Positions 29,023-39,968 of a DNA stretch of 64,000 nt are shown here, piece by piece. Source of the DNA: Polynucleobacter necessarius (lineage in GTDB: Bacteria; Pseudomonadota; Gammaproteobacteria; Burkholderiales; Burkholderiaceae); assembly GCA_900095165.1 (NCBI GenBank), contig LT606947.1, positions 1,178,001-1,242,000 of the forward strand, in the 5' to 3' direction. The notes beneath the pieces were generated by a model, which did no database searches, was not told the origin of the DNA, and saw nothing but the letters and a program-made list of their open reading frames with translations. Numbering within the stretch: the stretch's first letter is position 1; each line of letters opens with the position of its first letter. The position numbers and the translations under genes were made by a program.

Positions 29023-29648
29023 AATTTTATTAATTGCGACTCCGGTGGTTGAACCTGAACTTGATTACCTTCTATTCGCAATCGTCTATCTAGGAACCAT
29101 TTTACGGCCCGTGGATAAATCTGATGCTCAGCAGCTAAAACTCGCGCCGCCAAAGTATCCGCATCATCACCTGGAAGCACTGGAACTGAGGCTTGGCAGA
29201 TGATGGGGCCTTCATCCACACCCTCGGTTACAAAGTGCACACTGGCTCCGTGTTCGGCTACGCCAGCCTCTAAAGCACGCTCATGGGTATGCAAACCGGG
29301 GAAGGCTGGCAGTAATGCAGGGTGAATATTGATGAGTCGACCCTCAAAATGACGAATAAAGCCCAGAGTCAGAATGCGCATAAAACCGGCTAGAACGACC
29401 AAATCCGCACCTAATTCATCGATTTTCTCGATGATGGCGGCATCAAAGGATTCGCGCGTGGCGTGCTCTTTATGCTCAATAGCAAAGGCCGGGATACCCT
29501 GAGAGCGAGCAAAATCAAGGCCTTTAGCTGCAGAGTGATTAGCGATCACCCCTGCAAATGTGACGGGCCACTGCTCTTTTTGAGCTGTTTTGACGATGGC
29601 CTCGAAATTGGATCCGCGGCCTGAGATTAAGGTGACGATAGATGGCAT
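29019..29648 (-). CDS. purN: Phosphoribosylglycinamide formyltransferase
   Basis: GAR transformylase of 209 residues, which moves a formyl group from 10-formyltetrahydrofolate to GAR in purine synthesis. Family marks are LISGRGSNFEAIV (phosphate binding), the catalytic Asn/His/Asp region in NIHPALLPAFPGLHTHERALEAG, and GASVHFVTEGVDEGPII. I chose the ATG at 29646-29648; a GTG two codons upstream is in frame but lies between the -10 hexamer TATATT and the ATG. It is coupled to the broken methyltransferase by ATGA. purM is elsewhere in the window. Confidence 0.95.
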   Translation of the reverse strand: MPSIVTLISGRGSNFEAIVKTAQKEQWPVTFAGVIANHSAAKGLDFARSQGIPAFAIEHKEHATRESFDAAIIEKIDELGADLVVLAGFMRILTLGFIRHFEGRLINIHPALLPAFPGLHTHERALEAGVAEHGASVHFVTEGVDEGPIICQASVPVLPGDDADTLAARVLAAEHQIYPRAVKWFLDRRLRIEGNQVQVQPPESQLIKL

Positions 29649-29654
29649 GCCCAC

Positions 29655-29662
29655 AATATAAT
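29655..29662. promoter_or_regulatory. Overlapping divergent -10 boxes of purN and ribF
   Basis: On the minus strand TATATT (29660-29655) lies six bases before the purN ATG. On the plus strand TATAAT (29657-29662) would give a ribF leader of roughly 30 bases. The two hexamers overlap by four bases, as at uvrD/valS. Confidence 0.42.
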
Positions 29663-29699
29663 TGATGGTTACCCCGAAAGCGACCCTGAAAGCGATTTA

Positions 29700-30650
29700 G
29701 TGAACGTATTCCGTGGCCCCACCCAGTTTTCTGCAGGACCGGCTTGTGCCTTAACCATCGGTAATTTCGATGGCGTGCACAGGGGTCATCGCGCCCTGCT
29801 CAAGCAACTAAAGGATGGTGCCCAGGAGCGTGGCTTGGTTGGCTGCGTGATGACTTTCGAGCCGCACCCTAAGGAATTCTTTTCACCAGAACAAGCTCCA
29901 CCACGAATTCTGAATTTGCGTGACAAACTTGCTGCGTTTGCAGACATTGGTATTGATCGCGTAGTGGTAGAATATTTCAATTCGGCATTTGCTCGTCTCA
30001 CACCAGAAGAATTTGTTTCCGAAATCATTGTCAAGCAACTCAACGCTAAATGGATTTTGATTGGGGATGACTTTTGCTATGGCGCAAAACGCGCTGGCAA
30101 CTTTTCTAGCCTCAAAGCCGCTGGCGAACAATTTGGTTTTGAAGTTTCCAGCATTCACATCGTTCAGGAAAATGGCAAAAGAATTTCTAGCTCAGCATTA
30201 CGCAATGCCTTAGCTAGTGGGGACATGGATCAAGCCACCAAATTATTGGGGCGTCCTTACGGCATTTCTGGTCACGTGATTCATGGTCAAAAACTAGGGC
30301 GTACCTTAGGCTTTCCTACGCTTAATCTCGCCGTGGCCAATCATTTGCATCATCGCAAGCCTGCCTGCTCTGGCATCTACACTGCACAAGTATTAGGACT
30401 CGGAGACAAACCGCTTCCCGCTGTAGCCAGTCTTGGCGTAAGACCAACGGTCGAAGATGAAGGTCGCGTATTGCTTGAGACACATATCTTTGATTACGAT
30501 GCCGATGTTTACGGAAAAATTATTACCGTAGAACTCTTAGAAAAAATTCGTGATGAGGCGAAGTACTCCGACCTCGACATCCTTACCAAAGCGATTGCAT
30601 CTGATGCAGCGCATGCCAGAAATTATTTCCAGAAAAAAGCTTATGTCTGA
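29700..30650 (+). CDS. ribF: Bifunctional riboflavin kinase / FMN adenylyltransferase
   Basis: A two-domain enzyme of 316 residues that turns riboflavin into FMN and then FAD. The N-terminal adenylyltransferase domain has [16 protein letters not shown] (HxGH nucleotidyl-transfer motif) and [10 protein letters not shown]. The C-terminal kinase domain has [20 protein letters not shown] and ends with [14 protein letters not shown]. The start is GTG with a weak GAAAG upstream. The ileS ATG lies eight bases inside its 3' end, so ribF-ileS-lspA form the conserved proteobacterial operon. I see no FMN riboswitch in the 51 bases before it. Confidence 0.95.
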   Translation: MNVFRGPTQFSAGPACALTIGNFDGVHRGHRALLKQLKDGAQERGLVGCVMTFEPHPKEFFSPEQAPPRILNLRDKLAAFADIGIDRVVVEYFNSAFARLTPEEFVSEIIVKQLNAKWILIGDDFCYGAKRAGNFSSLKAAGEQFGFEVSSIHIVQENGKRISSSALRNALASGDMDQATKLLGRPYGISGHVIHGQKLGRTLGFPTLNLAVANHLHHRKPACSGIYTAQVLGLGDKPLPAVASLGVRPTVEDEGRVLLETHIFDYDADVYGKIITVELLEKIRDEAKYSDLDILTKAIASDAAHARNYFQKKAYV

Positions 30651-33504
30651 AAAAGAAAACTCTTATCCCGTCAATCTTCTAGAGACGTCATTCCCGATGC
30701 GGGGAGACCTGCCAAAGCGTGAGCCTCAATGGGTTGCTCAATGGCAGAAAAATAAACTCTACGAAAAGATTCGTGCAGCGCATGCCAATCAACCGAAATT
30801 CATCTTGCATGATGGCCCCCCATATGCAAACGGTGATATTCATATTGGTCATGCGGTAAATAAGATCCTCAAGGACATGATTGTGAAGTCCCGCTGGTTA
30901 ATGGGCTTCGACTCCGCATACGTTCCAGGCTGGGATTGTCACGGCATGCCGATTGAGATTCAGATTGAAAAAGAATTTGGCAAAAATTTACCGACTGCTG
31001 AAGTCCAATCAAAAGCCCGCGCCTATGCCAAGGTACAAGTAGATAAGCAGAAGAAAGACTTTGAACGTTTGGGCGTTTTGGGTGACTGGAACAACCCCTA
31101 CCTCACCATGAACTTTCGCAATGAAGCCGATGAAATTCGTGCGCTTGGGAAAATCTGGGAAAAGGGCTATGTCTTCCGCGGTCTAAAACCAGTCAACTGG
31201 TGTTTTAATTGTGGTTCCGCATTAGCCGAGGCCGAAGTGGAATACCAAGACAAAACCGATCCAACAGTCGATGTTGGTTTTGCATTTGATGATGCGCAGC
31301 GCCCACAGCTCGCAAAAGCATTTGGTCTATCTGAGATCCCAGCTAAGCCTGGAATGATTGTGATTTGGACCACAACACCTTGGACCATTCCATCAAACCA
31401 GGTGCTGAATGTTCATCCTGAGCTCAGCTACGCCTTAGTGGATACCGGAGATAAGTTGCTTATCTTGGCAGAAGACCGCGTAGAAACTTGCCTAGAAGAT
31501 TTTGACCTTGAAGGCAAAGTGATTGGCGCTTGCTTGGGCAGTCAGTTAGCCAACATCTCTTTCTGGCATCCGCTGGCGCCATTGCATGATGGATACAAAC
31601 GCCTCTCACCAATCTACCCCGCCGAGTACGTCACGCTCGATACTGGTACTGGTGTTGTGCACTCTGCTCCAGCCTATGGCGAGGAGGACTTTAAGTCTTG
31701 CAAGGCAAATAAACTAGCTGATAAAGATATCCTAAACCCAGTAATGGGTAATGGCGTCTACGCATCTTTGTTACCACTCTTTGCCAATGAATATATTTGG
31801 AAAGCCAACCCGAAGATTGTGGAAGCAATGCGTGAAGCAGGCAGCCTCTTGCGAGATAAAACCTACACCCACTCTTACATGCACTGCTGGCGCCACAAGT
31901 CGCCGATCATTTATCGCGCGACCTCACAGTGGTTTGCGAGCATGGATAAGAAACCGTCTGATGGCAGCGCAAGTTTGCGTGAGACTGCATTATCAGGTAT
32001 CGAGAGCACAGAGTTTTTCCCTGCCTGGGGTAAGCAGCGCTTAAACAGCATGATTGCCAACCGCCCAGACTGGACCTTGTCACGTCAACGCCAATGGGGC
32101 GTCCCAATGGCCTTCTTTGTACACAAGGAAAGTGGTGAGCCGCATCCACGCACAGTTGAATTGCTCGAAGAAATTGCAAAGCGCGTTGAAAAAGAAGGTA
32201 TTGAAGCTTGGCAAAAACTTGAAGTGGCGGAACTGCTTGGTGAGGAGGCTTCTCAATACGAAAAGAATCGCGATACCTTGGATGTTTGGTTTGATTCCGG
32301 GACTACACACTGGCACGTTATTCGTGGCTCACATCGCAACGAGCTCTATCGCCCTGAGGCTGAAAATGCAGATGGTCGTTTAGCTGACTTGTATCTTGAG
32401 GGCTCAGACCAACATCGCGGCTGGTTCCACTCCTCCCTACTAACCGGTGCTATGCTCGATGGCAGGCCGCCATACAAGGCACTCCTAACTCACGGCTTTA
32501 CCGTTGATGGTCAAGGCCGCAAGATGAGTAAGTCTGTGGGTAATGTGATTGCCCCACAACAAGTTGCCGATAAGTTGGGTGCGGAGATTATTCGTCTCTG
32601 GGTTGCCTCTACCGACTACTCCGGCGAGATGACCATCTCCGATGAGATTCTGAAGCGGGTGGTGGAAAGCTATCGTCGCATTCGCAATACATTGCGTTTC
32701 TTGCTGGCCAACCTCTCTGACTTTGATCAAAACAAGCATGCGACGCCCCCAAGTGAATGGTTAGAGATTGATCGATATGCTGTTGCACTTGCCAATCAGC
32801 TACAGCAAGATGTGCAAGCGCACTACAAGGCTTATGAGTTCCAGCCAGCTGTAGCGCGCATGCTAACTTTCTGCTCAGAAGATTTGGGTGGTTTCTACTT
32901 AGACATTCTGAAAGACCGTCTCTATACAAGCGCACCAGATTCAAAAGAGCGCCGTGCAGCGCAGAACGCCCTCTTCCATATCACACGCAATCTACTTAAA
33001 TGGTTAGCGCCGTTCCTCTCCTTTACAGCTGAGGAAGCGTGGTTATCATTCCCGCATGGTGCAGATGAGAAGCCAAGTGAATCCATCTTCATGGAAGAAT
33101 TCGGCGCTTTTCCCGATATTGCCCAAGCTACTGAACTGCTTGCCAAATGGAATCGTGTACGAGAAATTCGTTCCGAAGTAATCAAAGCAATTGAGATTGA
33201 ACGGGAAGCGGGTAACGTGGGTTCATCCTTGCAAGCCGAACTCACCATCAAAGTTGGTGATGTCGATTTCGCAATTCTGCATTCCCTAGAAGATGACTTG
33301 CGATTTGTAACGATTACCTCTAGCGCCAATCTAAAACTCAGCAATGCAGGTCTCGAAGTTCTTGTATGCGGCAGCCAATATAAGAAATGTGGTCGTTGCT
33401 GGCATCACACTGCTGATGTTGGTGCAAATACTGAACATCCAGAGCTATGTGGCCGCTGCATCAGTAATCTTTTTGGGGATGGCGAATCACGCTTGTTTGC
33501 GTAA
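30643..33504 (+). CDS. ileS: Isoleucine-tRNA ligase
   Basis: Class I synthetase of 953 residues for tRNA-Ile, with HIGH motif [16 protein letters not shown], the editing-domain segment [14 protein letters not shown], and KMSKS motif [12 protein letters not shown]. The C-terminal zinc finger is intact (KKCGRCWHH and HPELCGRC), so it is the bacterial, mupirocin-sensitive IleRS type. I chose ATG 30643 ([11 protein letters not shown]); earlier in-frame starts only re-read ribF. Overlap with ribF is eight bases. lspA follows after 29 bases. Confidence 0.96.
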   Translation: MSEKENSYPVNLLETSFPMRGDLPKREPQWVAQWQKNKLYEKIRAAHANQPKFILHDGPPYANGDIHIGHAVNKILKDMIVKSRWLMGFDSAYVPGWDCHGMPIEIQIEKEFGKNLPTAEVQSKARAYAKVQVDKQKKDFERLGVLGDWNNPYLTMNFRNEADEIRALGKIWEKGYVFRGLKPVNWCFNCGSALAEAEVEYQDKTDPTVDVGFAFDDAQRPQLAKAFGLSEIPAKPGMIVIWTTTPWTIPSNQVLNVHPELSYALVDTGDKLLILAEDRVETCLEDFDLEGKVIGACLGSQLANISFWHPLAPLHDGYKRLSPIYPAEYVTLDTGTGVVHSAPAYGEEDFKSCKANKLADKDILNPVMGNGVYASLLPLFANEYIWKANPKIVEAMREAGSLLRDKTYTHSYMHCWRHKSPIIYRATSQWFASMDKKPSDGSASLRETALSGIESTEFFPAWGKQRLNSMIANRPDWTLSRQRQWGVPMAFFVHKESGEPHPRTVELLEEIAKRVEKEGIEAWQKLEVAELLGEEASQYEKNRDTLDVWFDSGTTHWHVIRGSHRNELYRPEAENADGRLADLYLEGSDQHRGWFHSSLLTGAMLDGRPPYKALLTHGFTVDGQGRKMSKSVGNVIAPQQVADKLGAEIIRLWVASTDYSGEMTISDEILKRVVESYRRIRNTLRFLLANLSDFDQNKHATPPSEWLEIDRYAVALANQLQQDVQAHYKAYEFQPAVARMLTFCSEDLGGFYLDILKDRLYTSAPDSKERRAAQNALFHITRNLLKWLAPFLSFTAEEAWLSFPHGADEKPSESIFMEEFGAFPDIAQATELLAKWNRVREIRSEVIKAIEIEREAGNVGSSLQAELTIKVGDVDFAILHSLEDDLRFVTITSSANLKLSNAGLEVLVCGSQYKKCGRCWHHTADVGANTEHPELCGRCISNLFGDGESRLFA

Positions 33505-33533
33505 ATAAAAGATAAGCAGACCAATCAAGATCT

Positions 33534-34028
33534 ATGAGCGCAAACCTATCATTTCCACGCTATCTAGCGATTGCAATGCTTACGCTATTGCTAGACCAGT
33601 TGAGTAAATGGTCTGCCTTAAGTAATTTGCAGTTAGGTGTGCCTGAACCTGTTTTGCCATTTATGAGCTGGTTACTGCTTTTTAATCCCGGCGCGGCATT
33701 TTCTTTTTTAGCCCATAGCTCGGGTTGGCAGCGTTGGTTTTTTACGGTTCTTGGTTTAGTCGCATCTGTTTACATTCCCTGGTTGCTACGTAAGAGCCTG
33801 GGTGACAAAATGCTCTGCTGGGCCCTCAGCCTCATTTTGGGTGGTGCATTAGGCAATGTCCTCGATCGCATCATGTATGGCGCTGTAGTGGACTTTATTG
33901 ACCTGCATTACGCCAATTGGCATTGGCCAGCATTTAATATCGCTGATAGTGCTATTTGCATCGGTGCGACCCTCATTATTTGGGGTGAGCTACGCAAGTC
34001 ATTTGGCAAAACTTCCCAATCCCTTTAA
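33534..34028 (+). CDS. lspA: Lipoprotein signal peptidase
   Basis: Signal peptidase II of 164 residues with four transmembrane segments. It cuts prolipoprotein signal peptides before the lipid-modified cysteine. The catalytic aspartates are in GNVLDRIMYGAVVDFIDLHY and FNIADSAICIG, the typical aspartyl-protease pair. The gene order ileS-lspA is widely kept in Proteobacteria. coaBC follows after nine bases. Confidence 0.95.
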   Translation: MSANLSFPRYLAIAMLTLLLDQLSKWSALSNLQLGVPEPVLPFMSWLLLFNPGAAFSFLAHSSGWQRWFFTVLGLVASVYIPWLLRKSLGDKMLCWALSLILGGALGNVLDRIMYGAVVDFIDLHYANWHWPAFNIADSAICIGATLIIWGELRKSFGKTSQSL

Positions 34029-34037
34029 GCTGGCACC

Positions 34038-35249
34038 ATGCAATCACTTTTAAATAAGAAAATCGTTCTTGGCATCTCCGGTGGCATTGCAGCTTATAAG
34101 TCTGCTGAGCTAGCGCGTCAGTTGATGCAAGAAGGTGCCAGTGTGCAAGTGGTGATGACAGAAGCCGCCCAGCAATTTGTAACACCAGTCACTATGCAGG
34201 CGCTCACAGGTAACCCGGTTTACACCAGCCAATGGGATAGCAGCATTGCTAACAATATGGCTCATATTGAACTCTCTAGAGCGGCGGACGCAATTTTGAT
34301 TGCACCAGCAAGCGCAGATCTTATGGCTAAACTCTCTCTCGGCTTGGCGGATGACTTGCTCTCCACTCTTTGTCTAGCAAGAGATTGTCCGCTATTACTA
34401 GCCCCCGCTATGAATAAGCAGATGTGGGAGCATGCGGCAACACAGAGAGGTGTTGAGCGCCTCCTTGCGGACAAAATTACATTACTCGGTCCAGCAAGTG
34501 GCTTTCAAGCATGTGGCGAAGTAGGTTTTGGGCGCATGCTCGAGCCTGCGGAAATTACAGAACAGCTCATTGCATTCTTTCAGAAGAAATCATTGGCAGG
34601 TAAGCGCGTACTCATTACTGCCGGCCCTACCTTTGAAGCTATTGACCCCGTTCGCGGCATCACTAACCGCAGCTCAGGTAAGATGGGCTTTGCGATTTCA
34701 CGTGCAGCTATTGAGGCTGGTGCGGAGGCTCATCTAATCGCCGGACCTTGCGATTTAGACACCCCACTAGCTGCAACCGGAAAAATTATCCGTACTAACG
34801 TGGTGAGTGCTAAAGAAATGCATGCAGCCATCATGCAATCTGCCGACTGTGATATTTTCTTTGCAGTTGCTGCAGTGGTTGACTGGGGTATTGCCAAGCC
34901 AGCGAAGGAAAAGATTAAACGCCAAGGTAATCAAGCTCCAAACTTAGAATTCGTTGCCAACCCAGACATCCTTTCTGATGTGGCCAAAATAGTGAAAATC
35001 AAGAACGGTAAGGCGCATCCTTATTGTGTTGGTTTTGCAGCTGAATCCACTGGTCTCCAAAAGCACGCCGAAGAGAAACGTAAGCGCAAAGGCATCCCGA
35101 TGGTAATTGGCAATATTGGTCCAGATACTTTTGGCAGCGATCTCAACCAACTCCTCGTTATTGATGAAAGTGGTAGCAAAAAAATTGCCAAAGCTGAAAA
35201 GCTCCAACTTGCACGACAACTCATTCAGATAATCTCTAAAAAAATCTAG
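34038..35249 (+). CDS. coaBC: Bifunctional phosphopantothenoylcysteine synthetase/decarboxylase
   Basis: Two-domain enzyme of 403 residues for coenzyme A synthesis. The N-terminal flavin-dependent decarboxylase (CoaC) has [18 protein letters not shown] and [14 protein letters not shown]. The C-terminal synthetase (CoaB) has [32 protein letters not shown] and the usual end region VGFAAES. Both parts are complete. It lies between lspA and dut, and dut often follows coaBC. Its pathway starts from pantothenate, whose own synthesis gene panB is broken elsewhere in this window. Confidence 0.95.
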   Translation: MQSLLNKKIVLGISGGIAAYKSAELARQLMQEGASVQVVMTEAAQQFVTPVTMQALTGNPVYTSQWDSSIANNMAHIELSRAADAILIAPASADLMAKLSLGLADDLLSTLCLARDCPLLLAPAMNKQMWEHAATQRGVERLLADKITLLGPASGFQACGEVGFGRMLEPAEITEQLIAFFQKKSLAGKRVLITAGPTFEAIDPVRGITNRSSGKMGFAISRAAIEAGAEAHLIAGPCDLDTPLAATGKIIRTNVVSAKEMHAAIMQSADCDIFFAVAAVVDWGIAKPAKEKIKRQGNQAPNLEFVANPDILSDVAKIVKIKNGKAHPYCVGFAAESTGLQKHAEEKRKRKGIPMVIGNIGPDTFGSDLNQLLVIDESGSKKIAKAEKLQLARQLIQIISKKI

Positions 35250-35299
35250 CCTCACCAAAAACTTATTCCAATTATTTTTATCCCGCTTTAGGAAATTCC

Positions 35300-35749
35300 A
35301 TGCAACAACTTCAAGTCAAAATTCTCGATGAACGTATGCGCGATCAGCTTCCAAGTTATGGCACACCCGGTAGTGCTGGCCTAGACTTACGCGCCTGTAT
35401 CGATGAGGCGATTGAGATTGCACCGGGTCAAACAGTACTGGTGCCGACCGGCCTAGCTATTTATGTTGAAGATCCACGTTATGCCGCCTTTATTCTTCCG
35501 CGTTCAGGCCTTGGCCATAAACACGGCATTGTGCTTGGGAACCTCGTAGGACTGATAGATTCAGATTACCAAGGACAACTGATGGTTAGCACTTGGAATC
35601 GCGGATCTACGGCATTCAAACTCGAACCAATGGAGCGTCTAGCTCAGCTGGTAGTTATGCCGGTTCAACAGGTTGAACTCAAAGTAGTGGAAGAATTCAC
35701 TGAGAGTAGCCGCGGAGCTGGTGGGTTTGGAAGCACAGGGCGCAGTTAA
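35300..35749 (+). CDS. dut: Deoxyuridine 5'-triphosphate nucleotidohydrolase
   Basis: Trimeric dUTPase of 149 residues that turns dUTP into dUMP and pyrophosphate, preventing uracil in DNA and feeding dTMP synthesis. All five family motifs are present: [40 protein letters not shown] and [14 protein letters not shown] lies about six bases before the ATG. A strong bidirectional terminator follows. Confidence 0.96.
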   Translation: MQQLQVKILDERMRDQLPSYGTPGSAGLDLRACIDEAIEIAPGQTVLVPTGLAIYVEDPRYAAFILPRSGLGHKHGIVLGNLVGLIDSDYQGQLMVSTWNRGSTAFKLEPMERLAQLVVMPVQQVELKVVEEFTESSRGAGGFGSTGRS

Positions 35750-35771
35750 TTAAGACTGATCCGTCTTGCTC

Positions 35772-35806
35772 AATAATAAACCACCTGCAGTAGGTGGTTT
35801 ATTATT
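35772..35806. terminator. Bidirectional intrinsic terminator, dut / clpA
   Basis: A perfect 15-bp stem (35772-35786 with 35792-35806), loop GCAGT, between convergent dut and clpA. Confidence 0.9.
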
Positions 35807-35811
35807 TCCTA

Positions 35812-38118
35812 TCAAATCTCCTCAACCGGAGCTACATCTGCCTTAGGCTGCTTACCCGGAATCACTGGGGCATCAAACTGAAGTTGAACTTTGCCTTCAG
35901 CATCAATGTCAACATCAACATGACCACCCTGCGCCAATCTACCGAATAGCAACTCATCAGCCAAGGCTTTACGCACCGTATCTTGAATGATGCGTTGCAT
36001 CGGTCTTGCGCCCATGAGTGGGTCAAAGCCATGTTTAGCTAAATGCGCACGTAATGCAGGACTAAATGTCGCATCTACCTTCTTCTCATGTAACTGCTCT
36101 TCCAATTGCATTAAGAATTTATCGACAACACGCATGATGATGGTTTCATCGAGCGCCTTGAAGGAGACAATCGCATCTAAACGGTTGCGGAACTCTGGTG
36201 TAAAGAACTTCTTAATATCCGCCATCTCGTCGCCAGACTCGCGAGCATTAGTAAAGCCGATCGTGGACTTCTGCATTGCCTCAGCACCAGCATTCGTAGT
36301 CATGATGATGATCACATTACGGAAGTCAGTCTTGCGACCATTGTTATCCGTAAGAGTGCTGTGATCCATTACCTGCAAGAGAATATTGAAAATATCTGGA
36401 TGAGCTTTCTCAATTTCATCGAGCAAGAGAACGCAATGCGGTTTCTTATTGACAGCCTCAGTCAGCAAGCCACCCTGATCAAAGCCCACATATCCAGGAG
36501 GTGCACCGATTAGGCGACTTACTGCATGACGCTCCATGTACTCAGACATATCAAAGCGTAGAAGCTCAATACCCAAGATGTAAGCAAGCTGCTTCGCAAC
36601 TTCAGTCTTACCAACACCAGTTGGACCAGAGAACAAGAACGATCCAATTGGTCTATCAACCTTACCGAGACCGGCACGCGTCATCTTAATGGCGCTAGCC
36701 AATGCCTCAATAGCAAGATCTTGACCAAACACCACACTCTTAATATCGCGATCTAATGTTTGCAACTTGCTTCGATCGTCCACAGTTACGGACTGTGGCG
36801 GTATGCGAGCAATCTTCGCTACGATCTCTTCAATCTCTGGGCGGCCAATGGTTTTCTTCTGCTTAAACTTCGGCAGAATACGTTGTGCCGCACCGGCCTC
36901 ATCAATCACATCAATTGCCTTATCTGGCAAATGGCGATCATTGATGTAACGTGAAGACAGTTCAGCTGCAGCTACCAAAGCGGCAGAGGCGTATTTAACG
37001 CCATGATGCTCTTCGAAGCGTGACTTCAAACCACGTAAGATTTGCACCGTCTGATCAACCGTTGGCTCAACTACATCAACCTTTTGGAAGCGACGTGAAA
37101 GTGCGGCATCTTTTTCGAAAATCCCACGGTACTCAGTAAAGGTAGTTGCGCCAATACATTTAAGCTGGCCATTAGACAGCGCCGGCTTCAGCAGATTGCT
37201 AGCATCAAGCGTTCCCCCAGAAGCGGCACCCGCTCCAATCAGAGTGTGAATCTCATCAATAAATAAAACGCCATGAGCACTATCTTTTAATGACTTCAGA
37301 ACGCTTTTTAGGCGCTGCTCAAAATCACCGCGATATTTAGTGCCAGCCAATAGCGCACCCATGTCTAATGAATAAACAGTGGCGTCTGCCAAAATTTCTG
37401 GGACGTCACCCTTCACAATGCGCCAGGCAAGACCTTCGGCAATGGCGGTTTTACCAACTCCCGCCTCACCCACCAATAGCGGATTATTTTTGCGGCGACG
37501 GCAAAGCACCTGAATCACGCGCTCAATTTCGCTATCACGTCCAATCAGCGGATCAATCTTGCCCTGCTTAGCCAGTACATTGAGGTTCTGGGTATATTGC
37601 TCCAACGGACTCCCTTTGCCACCAGAGCCGGCATCTTCAGCTTCCTGAGTAGATTCAGCAGGTTTAACTTGCTCAGTTTGATCTTTGCGAACACCGTGGC
37701 TAATAAAGTTCACTACATCCAAACGAGTCACACCTTGTTGCTGCAAGAAGTACACCGCGTGAGAATCTTTTTCACCAAAGATGGCTACAAGCACATTGGC
37801 CCCAGTCACTTCTTTTTTTCCACTGGACGTGGATTGCACATGCATGATGGCACGTTGAATCACACGCTGAAAACCTAGGGTTGGCTGCGTATCGACCTCA
37901 TCGTTACCGGGGACAACGGGTGTGTTGTCATTAATAAAGTTCTTGAGTTGCGCACGCAGTTCAGCAATATTGACAGCGCAGGCTTTTAAAACCTCGACTG
38001 CGGTTGCGTTATCCAACAAGGCGACAAGCAAATGTTCCACCGTAATAAATTCATGTCTTGAAGCTCGCGCGTCAAAAAACGCCATGTGCAAACTGACTTC
38101 TAGTTCCTGGGCAATCAT
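35812..38118 (-). CDS. clpA: ATP-dependent Clp protease ATP-binding subunit ClpA
   Basis: AAA+ unfoldase of 768 residues that feeds substrates into ClpP. The N-terminal repeat domain begins [17 protein letters not shown]. Two ATPase modules follow: Walker [10 protein letters not shown] with [13 protein letters not shown], and GPTGVGKTE with [13 protein letters not shown]. The sequence between them fits ClpA, with no ClpB-type middle coiled coil. ClpA starts at the ATG 38116-38118, with GGAGGA just upstream; the start overlaps the clpS stop (ATGA). ClpS and ClpA thus are made together, as suits an adaptor and its unfoldase. Confidence 0.95.
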   Translation of the reverse strand: MIAQELEVSLHMAFFDARASRHEFITVEHLLVALLDNATAVEVLKACAVNIAELRAQLKNFINDNTPVVPGNDEVDTQPTLGFQRVIQRAIMHVQSTSSGKKEVTGANVLVAIFGEKDSHAVYFLQQQGVTRLDVVNFISHGVRKDQTEQVKPAESTQEAEDAGSGGKGSPLEQYTQNLNVLAKQGKIDPLIGRDSEIERVIQVLCRRRKNNPLLVGEAGVGKTAIAEGLAWRIVKGDVPEILADATVYSLDMGALLAGTKYRGDFEQRLKSVLKSLKDSAHGVLFIDEIHTLIGAGAASGGTLDASNLLKPALSNGQLKCIGATTFTEYRGIFEKDAALSRRFQKVDVVEPTVDQTVQILRGLKSRFEEHHGVKYASAALVAAAELSSRYINDRHLPDKAIDVIDEAGAAQRILPKFKQKKTIGRPEIEEIVAKIARIPPQSVTVDDRSKLQTLDRDIKSVVFGQDLAIEALASAIKMTRAGLGKVDRPIGSFLFSGPTGVGKTEVAKQLAYILGIELLRFDMSEYMERHAVSRLIGAPPGYVGFDQGGLLTEAVNKKPHCVLLLDEIEKAHPDIFNILLQVMDHSTLTDNNGRKTDFRNVIIIMTTNAGAEAMQKSTIGFTNARESGDEMADIKKFFTPEFRNRLDAIVSFKALDETIIMRVVDKFLMQLEEQLHEKKVDATFSPALRAHLAKHGFDPLMGARPMQRIIQDTVRKALADELLFGRLAQGGHVDVDIDAEGKVQLQFDAPVIPGKQPKADVAPVEEI

Positions 38119-38462
38119 GCTTCCTCCATAGTGCACTGTAGTGGGTGACCCGCCTCGCGGGAGAGTTCGATAACTTGATGCACTTTTGTTGCTGCAACAT
38201 CACGTGCAAAAACACCGCAAATGCCTTTGCCAACTAAATGAACCTGCAACATGATCCGTGTAGCTGTCTCATGATCTTTATTAAAATACTCCTGAATAAC
38301 CATCACCACAAATTCCATGGGCGTGTAATCGTCATTCAATAGTAAAACTTTATACATTGAAGGCGCCTTTAATTTCTCGGCCTGCTTTTCGAGAAGAATA
38401 GTGTCTTCGATGTGAGGATTGCTTGGATTGCCAACCGTGGGATTTTTCGTTGTACGACTCAT
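38115..38462 (-). CDS. clpS: Clp protease adaptor ClpS
   Basis: A 115-residue adaptor that binds N-degron proteins and hands them to ClpAP. The core [24 protein letters not shown] includes the ND pair of the N-degron pocket, and [20 protein letters not shown] the ClpA-contact face; the 35-residue N-terminal tail is variable, as usual. I chose the ATG at 38460-38462 (MSRTTKN); TAGAAT lies seven bases before it with no Shine-Dalgarno. An ATG three codons upstream is the alternative, but it overlaps that hexamer. Confidence 0.95.
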   Translation of the reverse strand: MSRTTKNPTVGNPSNPHIEDTILLEKQAEKLKAPSMYKVLLLNDDYTPMEFVVMVIQEYFNKDHETATRIMLQVHLVGKGICGVFARDVAATKVHQVIELSREAGHPLQCTMEEA

Positions 38463-38469
38463 GAGAAAC

Positions 38470-38475
38470 ATTCTA
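38470..38475 (-). promoter_or_regulatory. Putative -10 box of clpS-clpA (leaderless)
   Basis: TAGAAT on the minus strand, seven bases before the clpS ATG. Another TATATT lies farther upstream and is an alternative that would give a short leader. Confidence 0.4.
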
Positions 38476-38608
38476 AACACAAATATAAAAATTTGGATTT
38501 GAGGGCTTTGTTGCAAAAAACCATCAAGAAAGGGCTTTTAACCCCATATTGGGGCATTTTTCGATAAAAAAAAGGGGGCCTTAACAGTAACTATCTTTGC
38601 CCAACCCC

Positions 38609-38637
38609 TTGACACCCCACCATAAAGGGCAAACAAT
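38609..38637 (+). promoter_or_regulatory. Putative sigma-70 promoter of cspA
   Basis: TTGACA at 38609-38614, a 17-base spacer and AACAAT at 38632-38637. This would give a cspA leader of about 100 bases, and long structured leaders are known for cold-shock genes. The rest of the 285-base gap from clpS to cspA holds the clpS promoter and a small CCCCA/TGGGG hairpin near 38551, with no ORF. Confidence 0.55.
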
Positions 38638-38747
38638 CAGAGGGTAGGCTTTATTTGAAGTCCTATTTAGGCGTGTTGTAGAGTGAGACTGATTAAAAAG
38701 TATTCACCCTCATCACGGTTGTTTTAAGTTTATGTAATGGAGTTCGC

Positions 38748-38951
38748 ATGGCGACCGGAATTGTTAAGTGGTTCAATGATGCAAAAGGTTTTGGCTTTAT
38801 CAAACCTGATGATGGTGAAGAAGAGTTGTTTGCGCATTTCAGCGCAATCACAATGCCTGGGTTCAAAACCCTCAAGGAAAACCAAAAGGTAACGTTTGAT
38901 ATTACCCAAGGTCCTAAAGGCAAACAAGCTACTAATATCCAAGCAGCTTAA
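38748..38951 (+). CDS. cspA: Cold-shock protein (CspA family)
   Basis: A single cold-shock domain of 67 residues. RNP1 is KGFGFI, RNP2 is LFAHFS, and the surface tryptophan is in [10 protein letters not shown]. It binds single-stranded RNA/DNA and melts RNA structure. It starts MATGIVKWF, with ATGGAG about seven bases before the ATG. It sits divergently from clpS, a neighbourhood shared by other Betaproteobacteria. The paralogue type (A, C or D) cannot be told. A strong terminator follows. Confidence 0.95.
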   Translation: MATGIVKWFNDAKGFGFIKPDDGEEELFAHFSAITMPGFKTLKENQKVTFDITQGPKGKQATNIQAA

Positions 38952-38970
38952 TCTGCTTTAGATCATTACT

Positions 38971-39001
38971 AAAAACCCAGGACTTGTTCCTGGGTTTTTT
39001 T
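38971..39001 (+). terminator. Intrinsic terminator of cspA
   Basis: A 12-bp stem AAAAACCCAGGA (38971-38982) with TCCTGGGTTTTT, loop CTTGT, followed by more T. Confidence 0.9.
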
Positions 39002-39072
39002 CGCCTGTATTTTCCTACCTTACCAGCACTGCCTTAGAATTACTCCCACCCATACCAATCACTCAAAACATC

Positions 39073-39528
39073 ATGCGTTTACCCAACATCAATCAATTCG
39101 TATTTTCATTGGCAGCGATTATCGGCAGCCTTTCAGGCGCTACATTTGCACAGCAAAATGTTGGCCTACCCACGATTGAACTTAAAGCTGGAATCTATCG
39201 CGTTCAGGCAGAGCTAGCAGATACACCCAAGGCTCGTGAAGTTGGGCTCATGAATCGCACTAGCATGCTAGATAATTCCGGCATGCTTTTTATCTTTGAG
39301 CAAAAGGCTGGTCATTGCTTCTGGATGAACAACACCAAGATTCCGCTGTCCATCGCCTTCATTGCAGATGATGGCAAGATTGTGAACATCGAAGAGATGC
39401 AAGCCGAGACCACGAACAACCACTGCCCTAAAGCAGCGGTACGCTATGCATTAGAAATGAATAAGCAGTGGTTCTCCAAAAGAGTCATAGCGCCCGGCAC
39501 GATCATTCAGGGTTTGCCTAAGAAGTAA
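39073..39528 (+). CDS. DUF192 domain exported protein
   Basis: A protein of 151 residues with a signal peptide (cleavage after TFAQ or ATFA, near residue 26). The remainder is one DUF192 domain, with the typical VQAELADTPKAREVGLMNR, then GMLFIFEQKAGHCFWMNNTKIPLSIAFI and NCH-type HCPKAAVRYALEMN. The family is widespread and has no settled function. It stands alone between cspA and convergent ppnP. I see a TAGAAT near 39035 and no clear Shine-Dalgarno in the C-rich leader. Confidence 0.88.
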   Translation: MRLPNINQFVFSLAAIIGSLSGATFAQQNVGLPTIELKAGIYRVQAELADTPKAREVGLMNRTSMLDNSGMLFIFEQKAGHCFWMNNTKIPLSIAFIADDGKIVNIEEMQAETTNNHCPKAAVRYALEMNKQWFSKRVIAPGTIIQGLPKK

Positions 39529-39553
39529 AATTTGTTTAGCATCGATAGAAACA

Positions 39554-39579
39554 AAAACGCAGATCGAGGTCTGCGTTTT
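39554..39579. terminator. Bidirectional intrinsic terminator, DUF192 gene / ppnP
   Basis: A 10-bp stem AAAACGCAGA (39554-39563) with TCTGCGTTTT (39570-39579) and a six-base loop; T-runs on both strands. Confidence 0.85.
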
Positions 39580-39621
39580 CGTTGAGGGCACAAGAAACAA
39601 TCGCCTTGCTTATCAGCTCAC

Positions 39622-39927
39622 TTATTCAAAGTGGCAAACATAGTGAACCGGGGACTCGGCACGGATGATGAAATAACCACCATTTTCCACTTCCCAGCTT
39701 TGGCCAGCCTTGAACTCCACTTCTGGGGCGCCATTAATACTAACGAAAGCATTGCCATCAACCACTTCCATAACTTCTTTAGTGCTGAGGTCAAAACGTA
39801 AAGTGCTTGGCAGTACAACGCCAACTGACTTGCGAATGCCGTTTGACATTGTCACAGTATGAGATACGCACTTACCGTCGAAAAATACATTGGCTTTTTT
39901 GCCTACGGAAACTTGATCAAATTGCAT
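39622..39927 (-). CDS. ppnP: Pyrimidine/purine nucleoside phosphorylase (PpnP, DUF1255)
   Basis: A single-domain cupin-like protein of 101 residues. The text SVGKKANVFFDGKCVSHTVT, then GIRKSVGVVLP, VDGNAFVSINGAPE and AGQSWEVENGGYFII matches the PpnP (YaiE) family, which splits nucleosides by phosphorolysis. It is on the same strand as argG, 41 bases downstream, so it may be read with the arginine genes. A GAATAAAG-type weak ribosome site precedes the ATG. Confidence 0.88.
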   Translation of the reverse strand: MQFDQVSVGKKANVFFDGKCVSHTVTMSNGIRKSVGVVLPSTLRFDLSTKEVMEVVDGNAFVSINGAPEVEFKAGQSWEVENGGYFIIRAESPVHYVCHFE

Positions 39928-39968
39928 CTTTATTCTTTCTAATCTGAATTACCAGTTAGTTATCTAAA

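Noticed and set aside
29649..29699. FMN riboswitch before ribF
   Set aside because: The gap is only 51 bases, too short for an RFN element, and it lacks the conserved core.
34805..34813. GAGTGCTAA, a half-site of the CIRCE operator
   Set aside because: It lies within coaBC, and the other half-site is absent at the needed distance.
38551..38575. Hairpin CCCCA-TAT-TGGGG with a nearby T-run as a terminator upstream of cspA
   Set aside because: No plus-strand gene ends before it, and the stem is only 5 bp; it may be part of the promoter region.
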